A stretch of 64,000 nt of DNA from Sycobia sp. Sy_11 (Eukaryota > Arthropoda > Insecta > Hymenoptera > Epichrysomallidae), in assembly GCA_018907035.1 (NCBI GenBank), contig JACCIC010000001.1, positions 6,265,001-6,329,000 of the forward strand, in the 5' to 3' direction. Shown one piece after another: positions 13,001 to 26,547 of this stretch. Under the pieces are notes generated by a model. The model saw nothing but the letters and a program-made list of their open reading frames with translations. It searched no databases and had not been told where the DNA came from. The number at the start of each line of letters is the position of its first letter. The first letter of the stretch is position 1. Both the position numbers and the translations under genes were made by a program.

Positions 13001-15708
13001 AGTAATAACTGTAATGATAATAATGCTATTAATAATTTTAACGATAGATTTAAGCTTAGTTCCTTATCATTAAGTAGCGACAAATATGTGATAAAATATA
13101 ATGATGTTCTGTGTGTTAGTGCGTGCGAATCTTGTGCGAATCTAAATAAAATATATTAAGTATTTGATGCTGCGTGTAGATTCACGTTGACTTGGTACTA
13201 GGTTATGTACATTACACATACTGGACAAAGAGAAACTAACATACTCGCATCGATGCAATTAATTAAGTAAATTTTACGCGTCGATAATGCGCGCTAATTG
13301 ATTATCTTTCATCTCAAAAAACAATTATAATCACAAAAACAATAAATATATATTCGCTTACATAGATCATTAAACTTCATTCGCTTGATGCATGCTCAAC
13401 ATTGTCATTAGTTGCTATAAATCTATCATGCGTCAAAAAAAAAAACCGAATGAGCAAAACTATTAGTTCTTATAAATTACAATTGTCAAGACTTAATATT
13501 AGCAATAATATTATCGCAAGTAAGGAAAAAAAATTAAATAAAAAAGAAAAACATTAAGAAAGAAAAATTAGTTTCAAAACGAAAATTAACATCGAACAAC
13601 CTCCCAATCAACAAGTAGGCGGATTTAAGTGTCACCCGCGAAGTAATGAAACGGTTTTCGAAAGGCATTAGATAAGATGAAAGGAAAAAACGAGGGCAGT
13701 TTAAGGGTACAGTAAAAAAAAAAAGAGTCAAAGACAGGTAGCGCTGCGTATATACAGCAAAAGATCGTCACCGCGAGATTCGCGCGCTCAGCGGGCGATA
13801 CGCGATAAAGGCGCTATTTATATCAAGCAGCTATGATGTTTTTTAATGGCGGCCCCTCCGTCGCGAACGGGCTACGTATTGTGGGCTTTTCATACGGCGC
13901 CGCGCCGGCGGGGGCAGGGCTGTGGCTCACACAATCGCTAAACCGTGTAATTAGTTGATTAACGAGTGTAGGGTAACTTCATTAAACGGAAAATCGTGCG
14001 AGCGCGAAGGATGAAAAGGGGTCGCCAAACCGATCCAACGCACGCGAACGAGATTAAAGCTGTAATGCGCGCCTGTGTATTGCTCGACAGCCGTGCTCGT
14101 AAATAACGTACAGGAGCGGATGCTCCGCCCAAATATCCGCGGGGCACTGGAAATTCCCTCTCGCTGCGGCTCGGCTCTAATCCCCGATCGACGATCTTAT
14201 GAGAAGATTCGGGTCCGTTTCTAACGCATATAACCGTCAGCTTATTGACTGGGAGGTCGTTGAAATTGCGAAATCACGAGAGCCATGCAGAAAAAAAGTA
14301 CGCGACTGACGCCTCGATTATTTAGCGAGATATTTTGACCCGATTTTGCGAATAGGTTGTGCTTTGTTATACAGCGAGCGATAAAATAATTTTACGTGAG
14401 ATTATTAAGTGCTGAGATCCATCTTTGGATGGTAGTGTACAGTTCATTTATGTAAGATGTATTCCTGATTGTTTTTCTTTATTTATAATCGGTACGAGAA
14501 AATGTATTCCAAAGATTGTAAAAGCTTTCGATAGAAAAAAAATGAAGAATAAAAAACACATCGTTTTTATATAAGCATTTTGACCAAGTCCCGAGCTCAA
14601 ATTTTCGGAAAATTGAGCATTATGTAAAAACAGATGCTCTCGAACTCATTAAATTTTATTATCTTTATAAAGATATGCCCGCAATTTTCGCCGCAGACTT
14701 ATTATTTATGAACGAACTTTTCTTTTTACACATTACAGTCGATAAAACCAAAAGCACTTTCTCGACCTCGGTCTACGCGCACTCGCGTTCTTCATAACAG
14801 TTTCACAAGAATATAATAAGCTCGTGGGGAGCATTACGGCTATAATAAATTTTATTGTCCGTCGAGTCAATTTGACATACATCGAGAGATAAAAGAGCCG
14901 TGTGCGGCGGCTAATTTTGTAAATTAACGGACGTACTATGTATGAGTTATGTTATAATATTATACATATATATATATATATATATAGGATGTATATGTAT
15001 AGATGCTTAGCCATGAGGCATAAGAAACTTTGTAAAGCTATCTCCGCGCAGCAAACAATAATGTAATCCTGTGTGTGAAAAATGAGAGAGAGAGAGAATG
15101 AATGAATGTATGAATAAATGGAGACTGGACAATTATGATGCGTAGTATTTAAGGCGTATGTTGATCGATATCATTTATTATAAGTATGTGAAAAATTCTA
15201 ATTTATTCTCGTAGTCAGATTTTTTTTTCTTCGTTCTTTTTCTATGCGTAATTGTAAAGTTTTTTAGATATACGTACGATACACCCTTGCCAGTATAACG
15301 TAAACTTGTAAGACGCGATGAGCGATTGCACAAAATCTCTCTCTCCCGAGAGCCAAGATCGAACAAAAAACCACCTCGAGATAAAGGGCACAGAGTCCTC
15401 TTTTTGTAATTTCATCCCTCCTCCGTTTAGTAAGCAGCGAAGTGTGCGCACAAGGAGGAAAATAGTTTAGAAGTATGTAATCTGTACTAGAAGCATAATC
15501 GAAGACCATAAGTGTATTAGACGAATGAGCAAAGCGGTTATAGAGATAGATATACAAAAACAAAACAGAAAAAGAACAAAAAATTATTATTTGTAAAACC
15601 CCCGTCTGGCTCGTCATTATATTGTAATAATACAAGACGTAAGCCATGGCGCACTTAATGGAAAAGAAGCAAAAAAATAAGAATAAAAATAAAGGAGGCT
15701 ACATAAAA

Positions 15709-15776
<68 letters not shown>

Positions 15777-16101
15777 TAAATAAATATATATAGATTATAT
15801 ACATGGCAAATAGAACAGTCGAATCTACAATACAGTATAAAGGAGGGAAGTATCGATATGCTTTATAGATAAGATGGTTATAGCGGACATTATATATATT
15901 ATATTATAATACAGATTAAAGTATAAAAGATAAATAGTGATAATCTAATCATCATCGCACACTGGAGCGGATTTATATTATAATAGACCACCAGCCAATG
16001 TTACATTATACTCGATGATATATTAATTTAAAAAGCCTAATATATGCGTATTAAGACGAATAAGAGAAAAAAGGCATAGTGAGTGAGAGGGAGAGAGAGA
16101 G

Positions 16102-16138
<37 letters not shown>

Positions 16139-19100
16139 TAGATAAGGTATAACGCGTATAAAGGTATGATTGTATATAATATATAGAAAAACCGTCTGTT
16201 GTCGCCAATCGTACACCATTCCTACGATGTATCGTAACAGTATTGCTATGTCGCACTAATAAAAAAGAAAAGTTATAATAAATGAAGCAAAAACAGAAGA
16301 GAAACCGTTAGTACAACTATAATCGCAGTCTGTTTTATTTTCGAACACTCTATATACATCACTCTCCTTCCCTGCGTCAATTTTCCAACAACGCTCCCGC
16401 GCGATCATATTTATAAGAATTTGAATAGAATATTGACAAGCCCGCATGGCAATTATACTCTGGTTTTGAAATAATTGCGGAATGCTTGAACCGAGCGGGA
16501 AACGTATGCGATGAAATAGAAAACGGACGTCGAGGTATCGTTCGTTTGGGCGTATCGTAAACGTGTCTTTTTCACCAAATAATTGGCCGAACCTCGAGGC
16601 GATGTCGATTCCTTCGATGGCCGAGAGCTCAAAATAGGGGCACTCGAGCGTGAATAAATTAATGTAATACGAATTTAATTATATATGCACAAAAAAGATT
16701 ATTGCGCGCGGTATTGTAAGCGGTCGATTTTCGCGCTCGAAATTTCGTCGCGCACGCGTATATTATACACGGAAATGGATATCCGCGCGCGACGCGCAAA
16801 ACGACTGATATCATAAAATGGCGTGGTTCACATATCCACAGCGTTATGCATGCATACACCTACTATATGGGATGAGGGAGTGAGGCTGTTTTAAAATAAA
16901 GACAATATTCGAGTACATATAACGTCTGCGAATTTGTTTTATGACTCGCCCCAGCCGTAGTAAAAAAGGTAAGTAAATCTATGGAATATTTTTTTCTTTA
17001 CGTACAAGCCTGACATCGTTGCCATGGAGTGGTTAAGAATTATATTTCATGCGCGCCTGTTTCATTTTCATTTATCGCCTACATAAAATTTCGAATACGC
17101 TATGCAGTTTTATGGAAATCTTGAAATGATCCACGAGTTTCCATGTTCTTTTCATTAATGTTCTTATAAATTAGCATCGTATAAGTAATAAACCATTCGT
17201 ATGTGATAAATTGAGCTTCAGTAATTCGTTAACTTTCTAAATAATTGATCCTTATTCATATTTGAAATCAATCACGATAAGTGTAATATCATCTACGAAA
17301 TAAAGTTTACGAATTAAAACTGTATATACTTATGGCTCGTTATGATTTTCTAGTTAAACGAGGAACAACTAAAATCTGCTTCACAAATCCTTTGCAAGAA
17401 AATTGACTTTATATTCAAAAATTAACAGAACTAGAGAAGAAGGTTGACTAAATTAGTGAGCCAAGGGAAAAGGAAAAAGTTCAATCATATCCGCAGCAGT
17501 GTATAATGATATTTTTATATAAACTCACCGAATAGATAATGTCAAATTAAGATCTCGAATGTTATAAGCAGTACTCTCACTCGTATATTATTACAAATGT
17601 TATAGCGAAGTAACTTTTAATCATCATGCTACCCAGTGAATATGTTTTAAATCAATAAATAAAACATATTTAAATTTTATAGAGGCGGTTCCTGTCACTT
17701 TATTATTTTGGCCGTTTTCCAAAGCAAACTGTAACAATTAATTACAAAAAATTACATTTTGAACCGACAAAGTGTTAATGTCGACAAACAAAATTAGTTT
17801 AACTCTCAGCAAAAATCTTTATTTACTAAAATAAATGGTTCAAAAAATCTATTGATTAATAGTAATAAATTAACGAAAATTGTTGTTGATATACACGTCG
17901 GCAATACGTAAATATATCAGATAAGGTGTACTTGAAAACTTTTACGAATAATATCGCGGTGATTAATACGTAAGAACATAACTTTATTATCCAATTAATA
18001 TCAGTATCTGCACGGAATTGCAAATCAGATAAACTTTTTTTATATTGTTTTAAAATTATTTATGTACTATTGATTATTTAAACTTTTAACTATAATATTT
18101 ATAGGCATTATGTCTAAAAATAATCGTTTTTAATTAAGATATACGCGATTCAGTATATTATTAAATCTATTATGTGCCTATTTCTTCACCATAGATGTAT
18201 AAAGCCAACTTTGAGCTTTTTATATTGTACATCGTTCATATGTTCTTTTATAATTGAATAAATCAAATTAAAAATACTGAATTATACTTATTTTACAATC
18301 GATAAGGTTACCTACTAATAAAATCTTAAAACTATTATCAATATTCTGCTATGAGTACATAAGGATCAAATAAAAAATCTGCGATAAAATTATTTAAATA
18401 GGCATGGTTTATAAGTACCTTTATTATTAATCCATTGTTGACAACTATAATTTCCAAATATACGATTATATCCCGTAATACAACCATATTTTATATGTGA
18501 ATCTTATAGATAATTTTTCACGTATTATACATGTTTATGATCTAAAGATGACTCAAACAAGCTATAATAAAAATAATAAAAGCAAGGAAATATGCAGTAC
18601 AATATATCCATTAAATTAATATATATATATACATGAATAAAAGTAATAATAAATAAATTTGTAGCACTTAGTATTTCTAATAAATTTATAATTTTATGAT
18701 CAGATTTAAGCCCCACCCCTCTGCTCCTCGTCTACAATTACTGATCCATGTAAGTTTGAAACGGTAAGACAATAACATTGTACATCAGCGTCAACGTTCG
18801 AGGACTTAGCAGTTCAATACGAAATGTTCAATGCGATCCGCTAAAAAAGAATAGAATATTCTGGATACAAAAATTGTTAACAATATCATTTCAGGGATGA
18901 AATTAGATATTGAGATTAAATAAAATAACAGTGACAATAATAACTGAACTTACACGATGAAATAATGAAATGTTCCATTTATGCAAAGTAATTTGAAAGT
19001 TATCAAATTTATTTATCGAAATTCGAAACATAGGTCGAAATGAATACGTAGATTCGGTAGATTGGTCGTAAGAGCAGTCAGATCAGTCTTTGCTAATAAG

Positions 19101-19480
19101 ACTATATTTATTACTTAAGACTGTAAGAACTTAAGAGTTAATACTGCAAGACTTTAAGACTGATCGATATATTTGTTAAATTACTGTTTTACTTACGCTT
19201 ATATCGAATTAAATTCAGATCTATATAGAAGTAAGATTCGATGATTGTATTTTAGAAGTGACTGGAAATATTGACATATCAAAGATAATAATCTTATTTC
19301 TTCTCTTTTTCTGAAGTCTTTCATTGTCGATCTAAGTGAAATAAATGTACGCTCGAATGTAGTACAGTAGAACACTTACGTATCCGAGGAGACGGCATTT
19401 CGAAAAAGCGATCTATGTAAGAAAGTAATTATTGAACGGGCTGTACGGATTTTAAAATAGTACATTTCTTACCGGGATTT
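10087..19480. other. Long gene-poor tract
   Basis: No gene could be supported in this 9.4 kb. GC-richer islands at about 10.5-11.6, 12.2-12.7, 13.75-14.3 and 16.5-16.85 kb alternate with AT-rich DNA. Their open frames (up to 127 codons, for example 15264-15647 minus) lack recognisable motifs. Microsatellites lie at 14965-14986 (TA), 15714-15773 (TA) and 16087-16132 (GA). The stretch 14.9-16.3 kb has the feel of a long 3' UTR, but no coding exon was found to attach it to. Confidence 0.45.
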
Positions 19481-19580
19481 GAAAAGGCTTTATTTACGAA
19501 ACGAGAGGTTTGCGGCTCGAGGCAAAGCCGAGGTAACGAGGTTCGTAAAAAAGCCTTTTCGTACTAGGTAAATACTATAT
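19455..19580. repeat. Palindromic repeat, possible MITE remnant
   Basis: This is an imperfect palindrome. The arms at 19481-19500 (GAAAAGGCTTTATTTACGAA) and 19542-19560 are inverted copies with a couple of mismatches. They surround a GC-rich centre with the shorter complementary pieces GGCTCGAGGC and AAAGCCGAGG. Weaker complementarity extends outward on both sides. The structure suggests a foldback or miniature transposon remnant; no target duplication was identified. Confidence 0.5.
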
Positions 19581-20504
19581 TTTTCCTAATGAGAACCGGA
19601 ATCAAGGTGCGATTTGTAGGTTCGAATGAAGAAAAATCCTTTATCACATTTAGTGTGAATAATATAACAAAGTGAAATATTATAGAATATTGCAGTATCT
19701 ATTCAATTAAATAGTATATCAGTAGAGCTTTAATCTGGACCTCGTTATGATAGTAATTACTATAAATGTAAAAATTATATCTCATAAGTAGTATATGCAA
19801 AGTTTTTTTTCTTTTAGTATAGAAAATAGTAATCAAAAATATAAGTATTATTTTAGTGCAGATTTAATCGCATGATTTTATTATCATTGAAATTCCGTTT
19901 AAAATTTTCTTCAGACCAGCTACTACATATACTGTCCTTTACTTTCAAAATCTTATTCTCATTATCAGAATCATATAACGGAATATCATCGAAACCCTTC
20001 GTTTTCATAATCAAACGATTCAATTTTCGAGCCCTCCCCACCCTTGGGCGAAGATCAAAATCTAATCCACCGTGACAAACATCGAGATCCGAGCGAGAAT
20101 TCCCACGAGGTGATCCAGCAGTCGGTGCGGCGTGACGCTCCGGCGACGACAACAGCAGCGGTAGCAGCACCAACAACAGCAACAACAACAGCGAAAACGA
20201 CGACAAAGCCCGGCGCGCAAAGGCCACCGCGCTTCCGGGCGCGTCTCCCGCGACGTCTTCGGGACGTTCGCGAGCGCTCGCGTGTATACATCAGTTGTAA
20301 TTCGGTTAAGCAAAGCGCAGCTGTCGGCCTGCTCGACGGCAGTCTCACTCCCCCTTTCCCCTCCCCGTCACCATCCTTTGGAAACTCTAGCCAGCCGCCG
20401 TGGTTGACCGAGCAGCCTTTCCTAATTCAATCGGCCAAGTTCCGGGGGGGAGGGGCGTCTATAGTCCCCATTAACGTGTCCGATGCGAGAGCATTCCTGT
20501 GTTT

Positions 20505-20549
<45 letters not shown>

Positions 20550-21524
20550 CTGCCGTTCTCCAAAGCTCTCCCAGCTACATAGCCTGGACTCTATAACTTT
20601 CCTCGAAGTTGCGCCGCAAGAGGTGAGATCGCAGCCTCGGATGTAGGCCCGCGTCGGGAAAGACGTACGACAAGGTAGTTGGATTCTTTTAACCGACCGT
20701 ATGGAATAGGGACCGAGTTCGCGCAGTTTGTCGCTGATTGGGCGATAGGACTCACGGACCCATTGTTTCGGCGCTATATATATATATATATATATATCAT
20801 GTTTCCGAAAATACTCACAAGCCTAACTAAAGCGGGATGCATTAGAGCGTATGCTCATCAGCCAATTAGAGCACATGCATTTAAATATCGGTAAGATTGG
20901 TCTAAGTATTTACTCGAAAGTGAGACCTAGCCCACTTCAGTTTTATTGGGCAAGCAATACTTGGTAATTTTCGACAAGTTTTCATTAATAAAGCCAGAAA
21001 TAACTTGTACATTAATGAATCACAATTAAAAAAGAAAATAATAATGTTACTAAACAACTTTCGGAATAATATAGTAAATACGAGGAGTACTGTTTAGATT
21101 TTTAGCTAAGCGATAAAAAGACAGTAGTTTATTACCGAAAATCACTTTATTGTTTCGTAAAATATTTTATATGATGGTGAATTCATTTCTCAAATTCGGG
21201 TGAAACAATTTTCAAAGCAAATGAAAAAGTGTAATTTCATCATATTTCATACATATAAACCACATAGAAGTGTTTGGTTGACAGATCACTATAGACTAGA
21301 ATGAATTTATAATGATCGTCAGCATAAAGTTAGAAAGTCAAAACTGTGGATTATGGTTAAAATATTGATAACAACCATCGACCAATAATTTAATATTATC
21401 TTAAACCATGGCCCGGGAAATTTATTTTTGAATGGAATAAATATATTTAAATACATCTTTATAAAGTTGAAAGTGACCTATTTCTATTTTCATTTCTCCT
21501 TCTTATATATATATATATATATAG
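19581..21524. other. Intergenic tract with a GC-rich island
   Basis: Between about 20040 and 20680 the composition turns sharply GC-rich. Long open frames appear on both strands at once: one of 200 codons on plus from a TTG at 20044, and one of 124 codons on minus from a GTG at 20227. None starts with ATG, and they run through a GCA/ACA/CAA triplet tract (20147-20211) and a (TC)n array (20506-20544). One minus frame ends in a charged, protein-like tail, so a real exon cannot be excluded, but I cannot show one. Confidence 0.4.
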
Positions 21525-22248
21525 CTGAAGTCTGATTTTAGCTCAATGACTGCTTATGGTGCATATTGTTTTTCATCGTCAGCTAACTGACATAATAACG
21601 TCTTAACGGCTAAAAAGGATATTCTTGCAGTGGTTGGAGTTACAGTATTTAATTGAAATGTACGAATGCTATAATTTTTGTTTTTCCTTCAGAGTATTTT
21701 TTGATATTGCGCGTTATAATTATTGATATCCATCTCACGGTACATTCTCTGTAAATCCGCTGTAACTACAACATTGTGCAGTCTAAATCGAATGATAATC
21801 AATTCTTCTTGAATTCTAGGACCAATGTTAAAACATCGTTACACATACATTTGTGGAGGGCTTCGCTAAAACGTAAAATACGCGTAATGTCACCATGAGT
21901 CTATCATGCTGTACAACTGCATGGTGAGGTATATAATATTCCTTAGTCTCTTTATTATTAGTTTAAATAGCCTAGCTTATATGCTGGAGAATCAAATGAT
22001 TATGTAAGAATTTCTATATAATCTTCTCGTAATTTAGTAACTTTACTACTCTAGTGCGAGCATTATTTATTTTTCTTTTCGCGTTTGGTACTTCAATCCC
22101 ACCAACAATAATCCATCTAAGAAGCGTTTTTTTTAAACAACATTTGTATCACTACTTAATTGAATCTGATCCTTACTTAGAAATTGATAAAGAATATTTA
22201 TTTCGAACACAATGTTGAATTGAGTTGGCTCATCAAATATGGGAACTG

Positions 22249-22518
22249 TTAATTAATATCAGTGGGTATTTTGGCAAATTTTTTATTAACTTGGTAGGAC
22301 GACAGATTGACAGTAAATTTTGAATGAGCAAGGGATTCTAATTCAGATTTCAATACTAATGCTTTAGACGTACTTTCCGACCGTGCGCTATATTCAAAAC
22401 TAGTTGTCAGATGACCCAAATCGGATAAAGGTAGGCTAATATTTACTTTATGCAGTCCGCGTTTCTCTACGAAACGTTCGGCAATTAAATTACATTGCCA
22501 GCAACGATCTAAAAGTAC
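22249..22518 (-). pseudogene. BEL/Pao aspartic protease relic
   Basis: This frame of 89 codons has no ATG. It matches the BEL/Pao retropepsin region: LLD followed by a segment like NLIAERFVEKRGL, then ISLPLSDLG, and a tail KIPTDIN resembling the family end near the RT junction. The catalytic signature, normally Asp-Ser/Thr-Gly after LLL, reads DRC here, so the active site is lost. It is flanked upstream by the gag zinc-knuckle relic and downstream by RT. Confidence 0.7.
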
Positions 22519-22866
22519 ATAACACTAATATATAATATTATTATTATCCAAAATTTTAAAACGCGCAGTACTGAATACGATTTCTTAATCAGACATTATT
22601 GTATATGTGCATCTAGATTACGAGTGCTGATTATCTTCTCTTCAATTTTCGTTGTCTTTCATTGCGTAAGACTATAATTGTTTCGTTCATTCGCAAATTG
22701 TAATAATACATGGTGCTTTCTATGACAGTTTCTACAATTTGATGCATAAAATTTGTGTTGCATGGTTCCTCCTTAAACAGTTGATTTATATATATGTATA
22801 TACGCTACTCTAAAGCTGCTTTAACTCTTTAATGAGGTCCTAAAATTAAAAATGTATTAAATACAA

Positions 22867-23100
22867 TTATTGGATGATTTTTTTTACTGTTTTCTTGTGT
22901 AACAGTTGTGCAACAGCTTGTGACCGATGCAGACTGAATTTATCCTTTTTAAAATTATCAGATTTATTATTTTCTTCTGTCGTTGTAATTTCAGTTTTGA
23001 AATCATGTTCCTCTTGATTTACAAACTCTTTGAATTCCGTAAAGGTCAGAATTCGTAGAAAATCGGTCGCTTGACGTTGCCTTGTTAAACTTCTGTACAA
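22867..23100 (-). pseudogene. BEL/Pao gag relic
   Basis: A minus-strand frame of 77 codons contains FLRILTFTEFKEFVNQEE followed by a Thr/Glu-rich linker, which resembles the C-terminal half of BEL/Pao gag just ahead of the zinc knuckle. Further upstream on the same strand (23350-23160) a broken frame reads SLTAIIDSLGVPEEN, like the gag helical region. It lies directly before the zinc-knuckle relic at 22755-22679. An independent host gene is unlikely given this order. Confidence 0.55.
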
Positions 23101-23360
23101 TAATATAAACTATTATATTCTATTCTACTACAGGCTAATTTCAAGCCTCTAACGCTGTTACATGCTTTTGCGCGAATTTTTTAAGGGCTCTAACAATAAG
23201 AGAAGATTAAAGAACGTAAATAATTTCTAGCGTTCTATCTCATCTTTTCTTAAACAATTCATATACTGTTTGATCATTTTCTTCAGGCACACCTAGCGAG
23301 TCGATTATTGCAGTCAAACTCCTTATATCATTTTTAACAAATGACATTTTTGCACTGCAA

Positions 23361-26061
23361 GGGTATTTTTATTGTAATGAACAATCGAGCTGAATGTATC
23401 ATGAAAACTGTGTCATTCTATCATATTACCTTTGAAGGATAACATTTCTATCATTGGTAAAAAAGGTCGTTGGTAAAATCAATTGAGAAAATTGTTATTT
23501 CAGATATCATATTTACAGATTTAGATGCACCTCTCCGATTATTTTCATTTTCCCAGGGAAGAACCTTAATAATCCCGTTTCTATATTCAAAAAGGTCAAA
23601 TTCCAAGGCATTAGTAAACAATGAATATAAATATGAGATTCTTACTTGCAATTTTAATTTCCATTATACAATTGGTTTGGACAAAAATAATTAAAATGTA
23701 TAATAACAGTTATGGTACTTTTCTTTTCAATATTCGAAATAAAACAAGTCCAATTAGTCTCTTTTATTTTTCAATTTTTAATTATTATTTTTGAAGAATA
23801 GAATGTGTATATAGGGCCTTACGATTTTCTTAGGCATTAGCTGGTAAAGTTGAAGGCAAATAGTATAAAACCCTCAAGCGTTTTAAACTATTTGCAAGTA
23901 TTTAAGACTCAGATGTATAATTATATGTGTATGTATATCTTTGGTAAAGCGTCAGTATCAAGTTTTTTTACTACTGCAGCCATATCCACCAAGATTAGCA
24001 CGTTCGACTGCGTATACTTTAAAACTAATATACTTTCAAATTAATTTTAATTCAATGACCTTTATTTAAATATTAATAAAAGTTTTTTAATCCAAAGAAC
24101 TAAAATTTATAATACATGATTCATAAATAATCCTAGCTAAATCATATTATTTTGTTCGCTGTCAACATTGTTTTGATCTTAGAAGGTTATATTGAAAGTT
24201 AAAAAATGACTGGCTCTCAAATTTTCCTTGTTATAGTCTCTAAGCTTATTGTCAATGAAGTTAAAAGTCCAGTAAATAGTCTTGATTTGATTTTTTTCAC
24301 ACTTAAATTACAGATTACATTTCACACTTAAAACAATTACAGCCCCAAGTCAATATAATATTTAAGTTGATTCATCACTTCAACAGTGCTATTATTAGCA
24401 ATATTACAGTCGCCATCATATTCCATTCGTAATTTTAATTCTTTTTTAGTTTATTATCATTCATAAAATTATTTACTGATTTTTTGCATGATCGGAAAAT
24501 AGAATAAATTGAACAGTCACCATCAGCAGAAGTGCATTCTTTTTTATAGAAAAATTTTCAAGTAACGATTTATCGGGCCATTCGAGCATACATATTTGAT
24601 GAAAAAAGTAAAGAAAATGACTTAGAATACCTTTTATATTATAGAATAATGAATTTCAGGTTGATCAAAATATCAATAAGCACACGCTATACTAATATAA
24701 CTACTTATAATTTTTTGACTAAGACATGCGTCTAAAGCATTATTAATAATACGAGTCTTATATATTCAAATCATTCTGGAACTAAAACATTCCAAAGAAA
24801 AATAATATTTTTTAAAATGGTACTTTCCGAATTTTTACCATTGTTACAATGAATTTTCTACAGTAACGCACTAATATGTTACTATTTTCTATTTTTTTTC
24901 TAATGTGATATACAATGTTGTGTTTAAAACAAACAAGATAACTATAAGCGATATAACTTTTTTAGTCAATATACTTGCCTCGTAAAAATTCCACGATTTT
25001 CTACACGCTCCACTTTGGAAATAATTGTCCTTAACTTTTTCGTATGTTTTTTCAAACAGCTATATAATTGATAGTTACATGGCAGTCTTTGTTACATACG
25101 TTATTTACGATATTTTTCAATAAATAAATCAATAAATGTTCACCCTGACAAAATGCAATTTACCAATGAATCTGATTTTGACAGTATAATATCATATAGT
25201 ATATTATAATACAATTAGATTTTTCACATTTACAAAAGCTGTATTAAAACATGTATTTTGTAGTTACAGAGATAACAAAGTTTAACTTATATAGAAGAAT
25301 TCTATATGTATTTCTGTTAATAGAAATAATATTTTAATTTTTCGGCGAATAATCAATCTAATTTTTTAATTAATAATAATAATATAATTTGATTAAAGCA
25401 AAATAGAACCTATAAGTTAATGTAATGAGGGAACACTCATTGATGAATATGTTGGAAAGTGAAATGGTTACGAAAATTAAATTAAATTAAATTAACAAAT
25501 TATAACAAAACAAAAACAATGGAATAAATTCATATAAACAATGTTCGCTTGAAAATAAATAGAAGAGAGGACCTTGACATAAAAAAGGTAATATTTTAAT
25601 TTTTTTATTACAATTAATGAATGTTGTCAAGGTGCAAGTGGTTAGTTGTCCGGTGACTATAAGACTCTAAGTAGACAGGACTTTTTGAAATCCGACTAAA
25701 CTAATCATAGGCTCATTCATAAACTGGCAAGCTTATCTCCTCTGATTTTAGGAGTATATTCATTTAAATTATCTTGAATAAAGTAAAATCGTTATACAGT
25801 GAACATTATATGATGTTATTGGATCGACTGATTGAAGGAATAAAAATGAAGTGGCTTCATATATAAATAAACAAACAAATGGTACACCATGATATGCGTA
25901 CTGTCACCGTATCAAGTCTGTTAAAATAATTGTCAAAATTAATGATTTGCAGAAACAATTACTTCCCTACTCATTATAATCTTTAGATTTGTCTTTAAAG
26001 GATTTTACAATGTAATCAATACGCCCAAATCTATAAGCACGTATTCCACAGATTCGTATAC

Positions 26062-26121
<60 letters not shown>

Positions 26122-26547
26122 GAAAAATAGATAGGTAAGATATTATTAGTACTAAATACTTCGACAGCAGATCATTGTAGTCTTTGTTCTTGTAGAATTA
26201 GGATAGACAGAAATAACTAACAGAGAAACTCTTGTTTTTAATTTATTTCAATTATTATTAATTATTCAATTATTATTAGTTATTATTAATTTATTTCAAT
26301 ATGTTTCACCAAGAGTATAACAATTTTTTAATCAATGTTATATTTACAAAATTTTAATCGAGTTAAATCTAACGTCTTTAGGAAGAGGCAAATAAAAATA
26401 TAGATCAAGACACTTTGCATATTGTGTGTACTATATAAAATACTAAGTATAATTTTCATACTAATATGTTTTAACAAACAAGTACGTAAATTACAGGCAC
26501 ATATTATTTATTCTATTATATTTACTAATTATATATCTAATTTTCAG
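23361..26547. other. AT-rich intergenic tract
   Basis: No gene is recognised. Frames of about 65-75 codons at 23451-23694 occur on both strands of the same DNA and carry no motif. A (GA)n array spans 26064-26119. Short cysteine-containing open pieces on the minus strand near 24.40-24.53 kb (each with a DGDC motif) are too short and broken to call. Confidence 0.5.

Larger units (their letters stand above)
21525..23360 (-). mobile_element. Decayed BEL/Pao LTR retrotransposon
   Basis: Minus-strand relics occur in the order expected for BEL/Pao elements: gag, then protease, then reverse transcriptase. Gag pieces lie at about 23350-22867, and a zinc-knuckle-like CRNCHRKHHVLL segment lies at 22755-22679. 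A protease-like frame lies at 22518-22249. RT relics lie at about 21840-21530, with VVVTAD and MYRE standing where the family has its first catalytic-Asp motif, then NTVT and QLADDEKQ. Reading frames are broken repeatedly, and RNase H, integrase and LTRs were not found. The element is old and inactive. Confidence 0.8.

Noticed and set aside
20044..20646. Plus-strand frame of 200 codons as a gene
   Set aside because: Starts at TTG, carries Thr/Ala triplet-repeat runs and a Ser-Leu microsatellite tail; kept only as an open question in the findings.
24340..24600. Minus-strand DGDC-containing open pieces
   Set aside because: Two short pieces with a similar DGDC word, but stops within about 35 codons and no family match.
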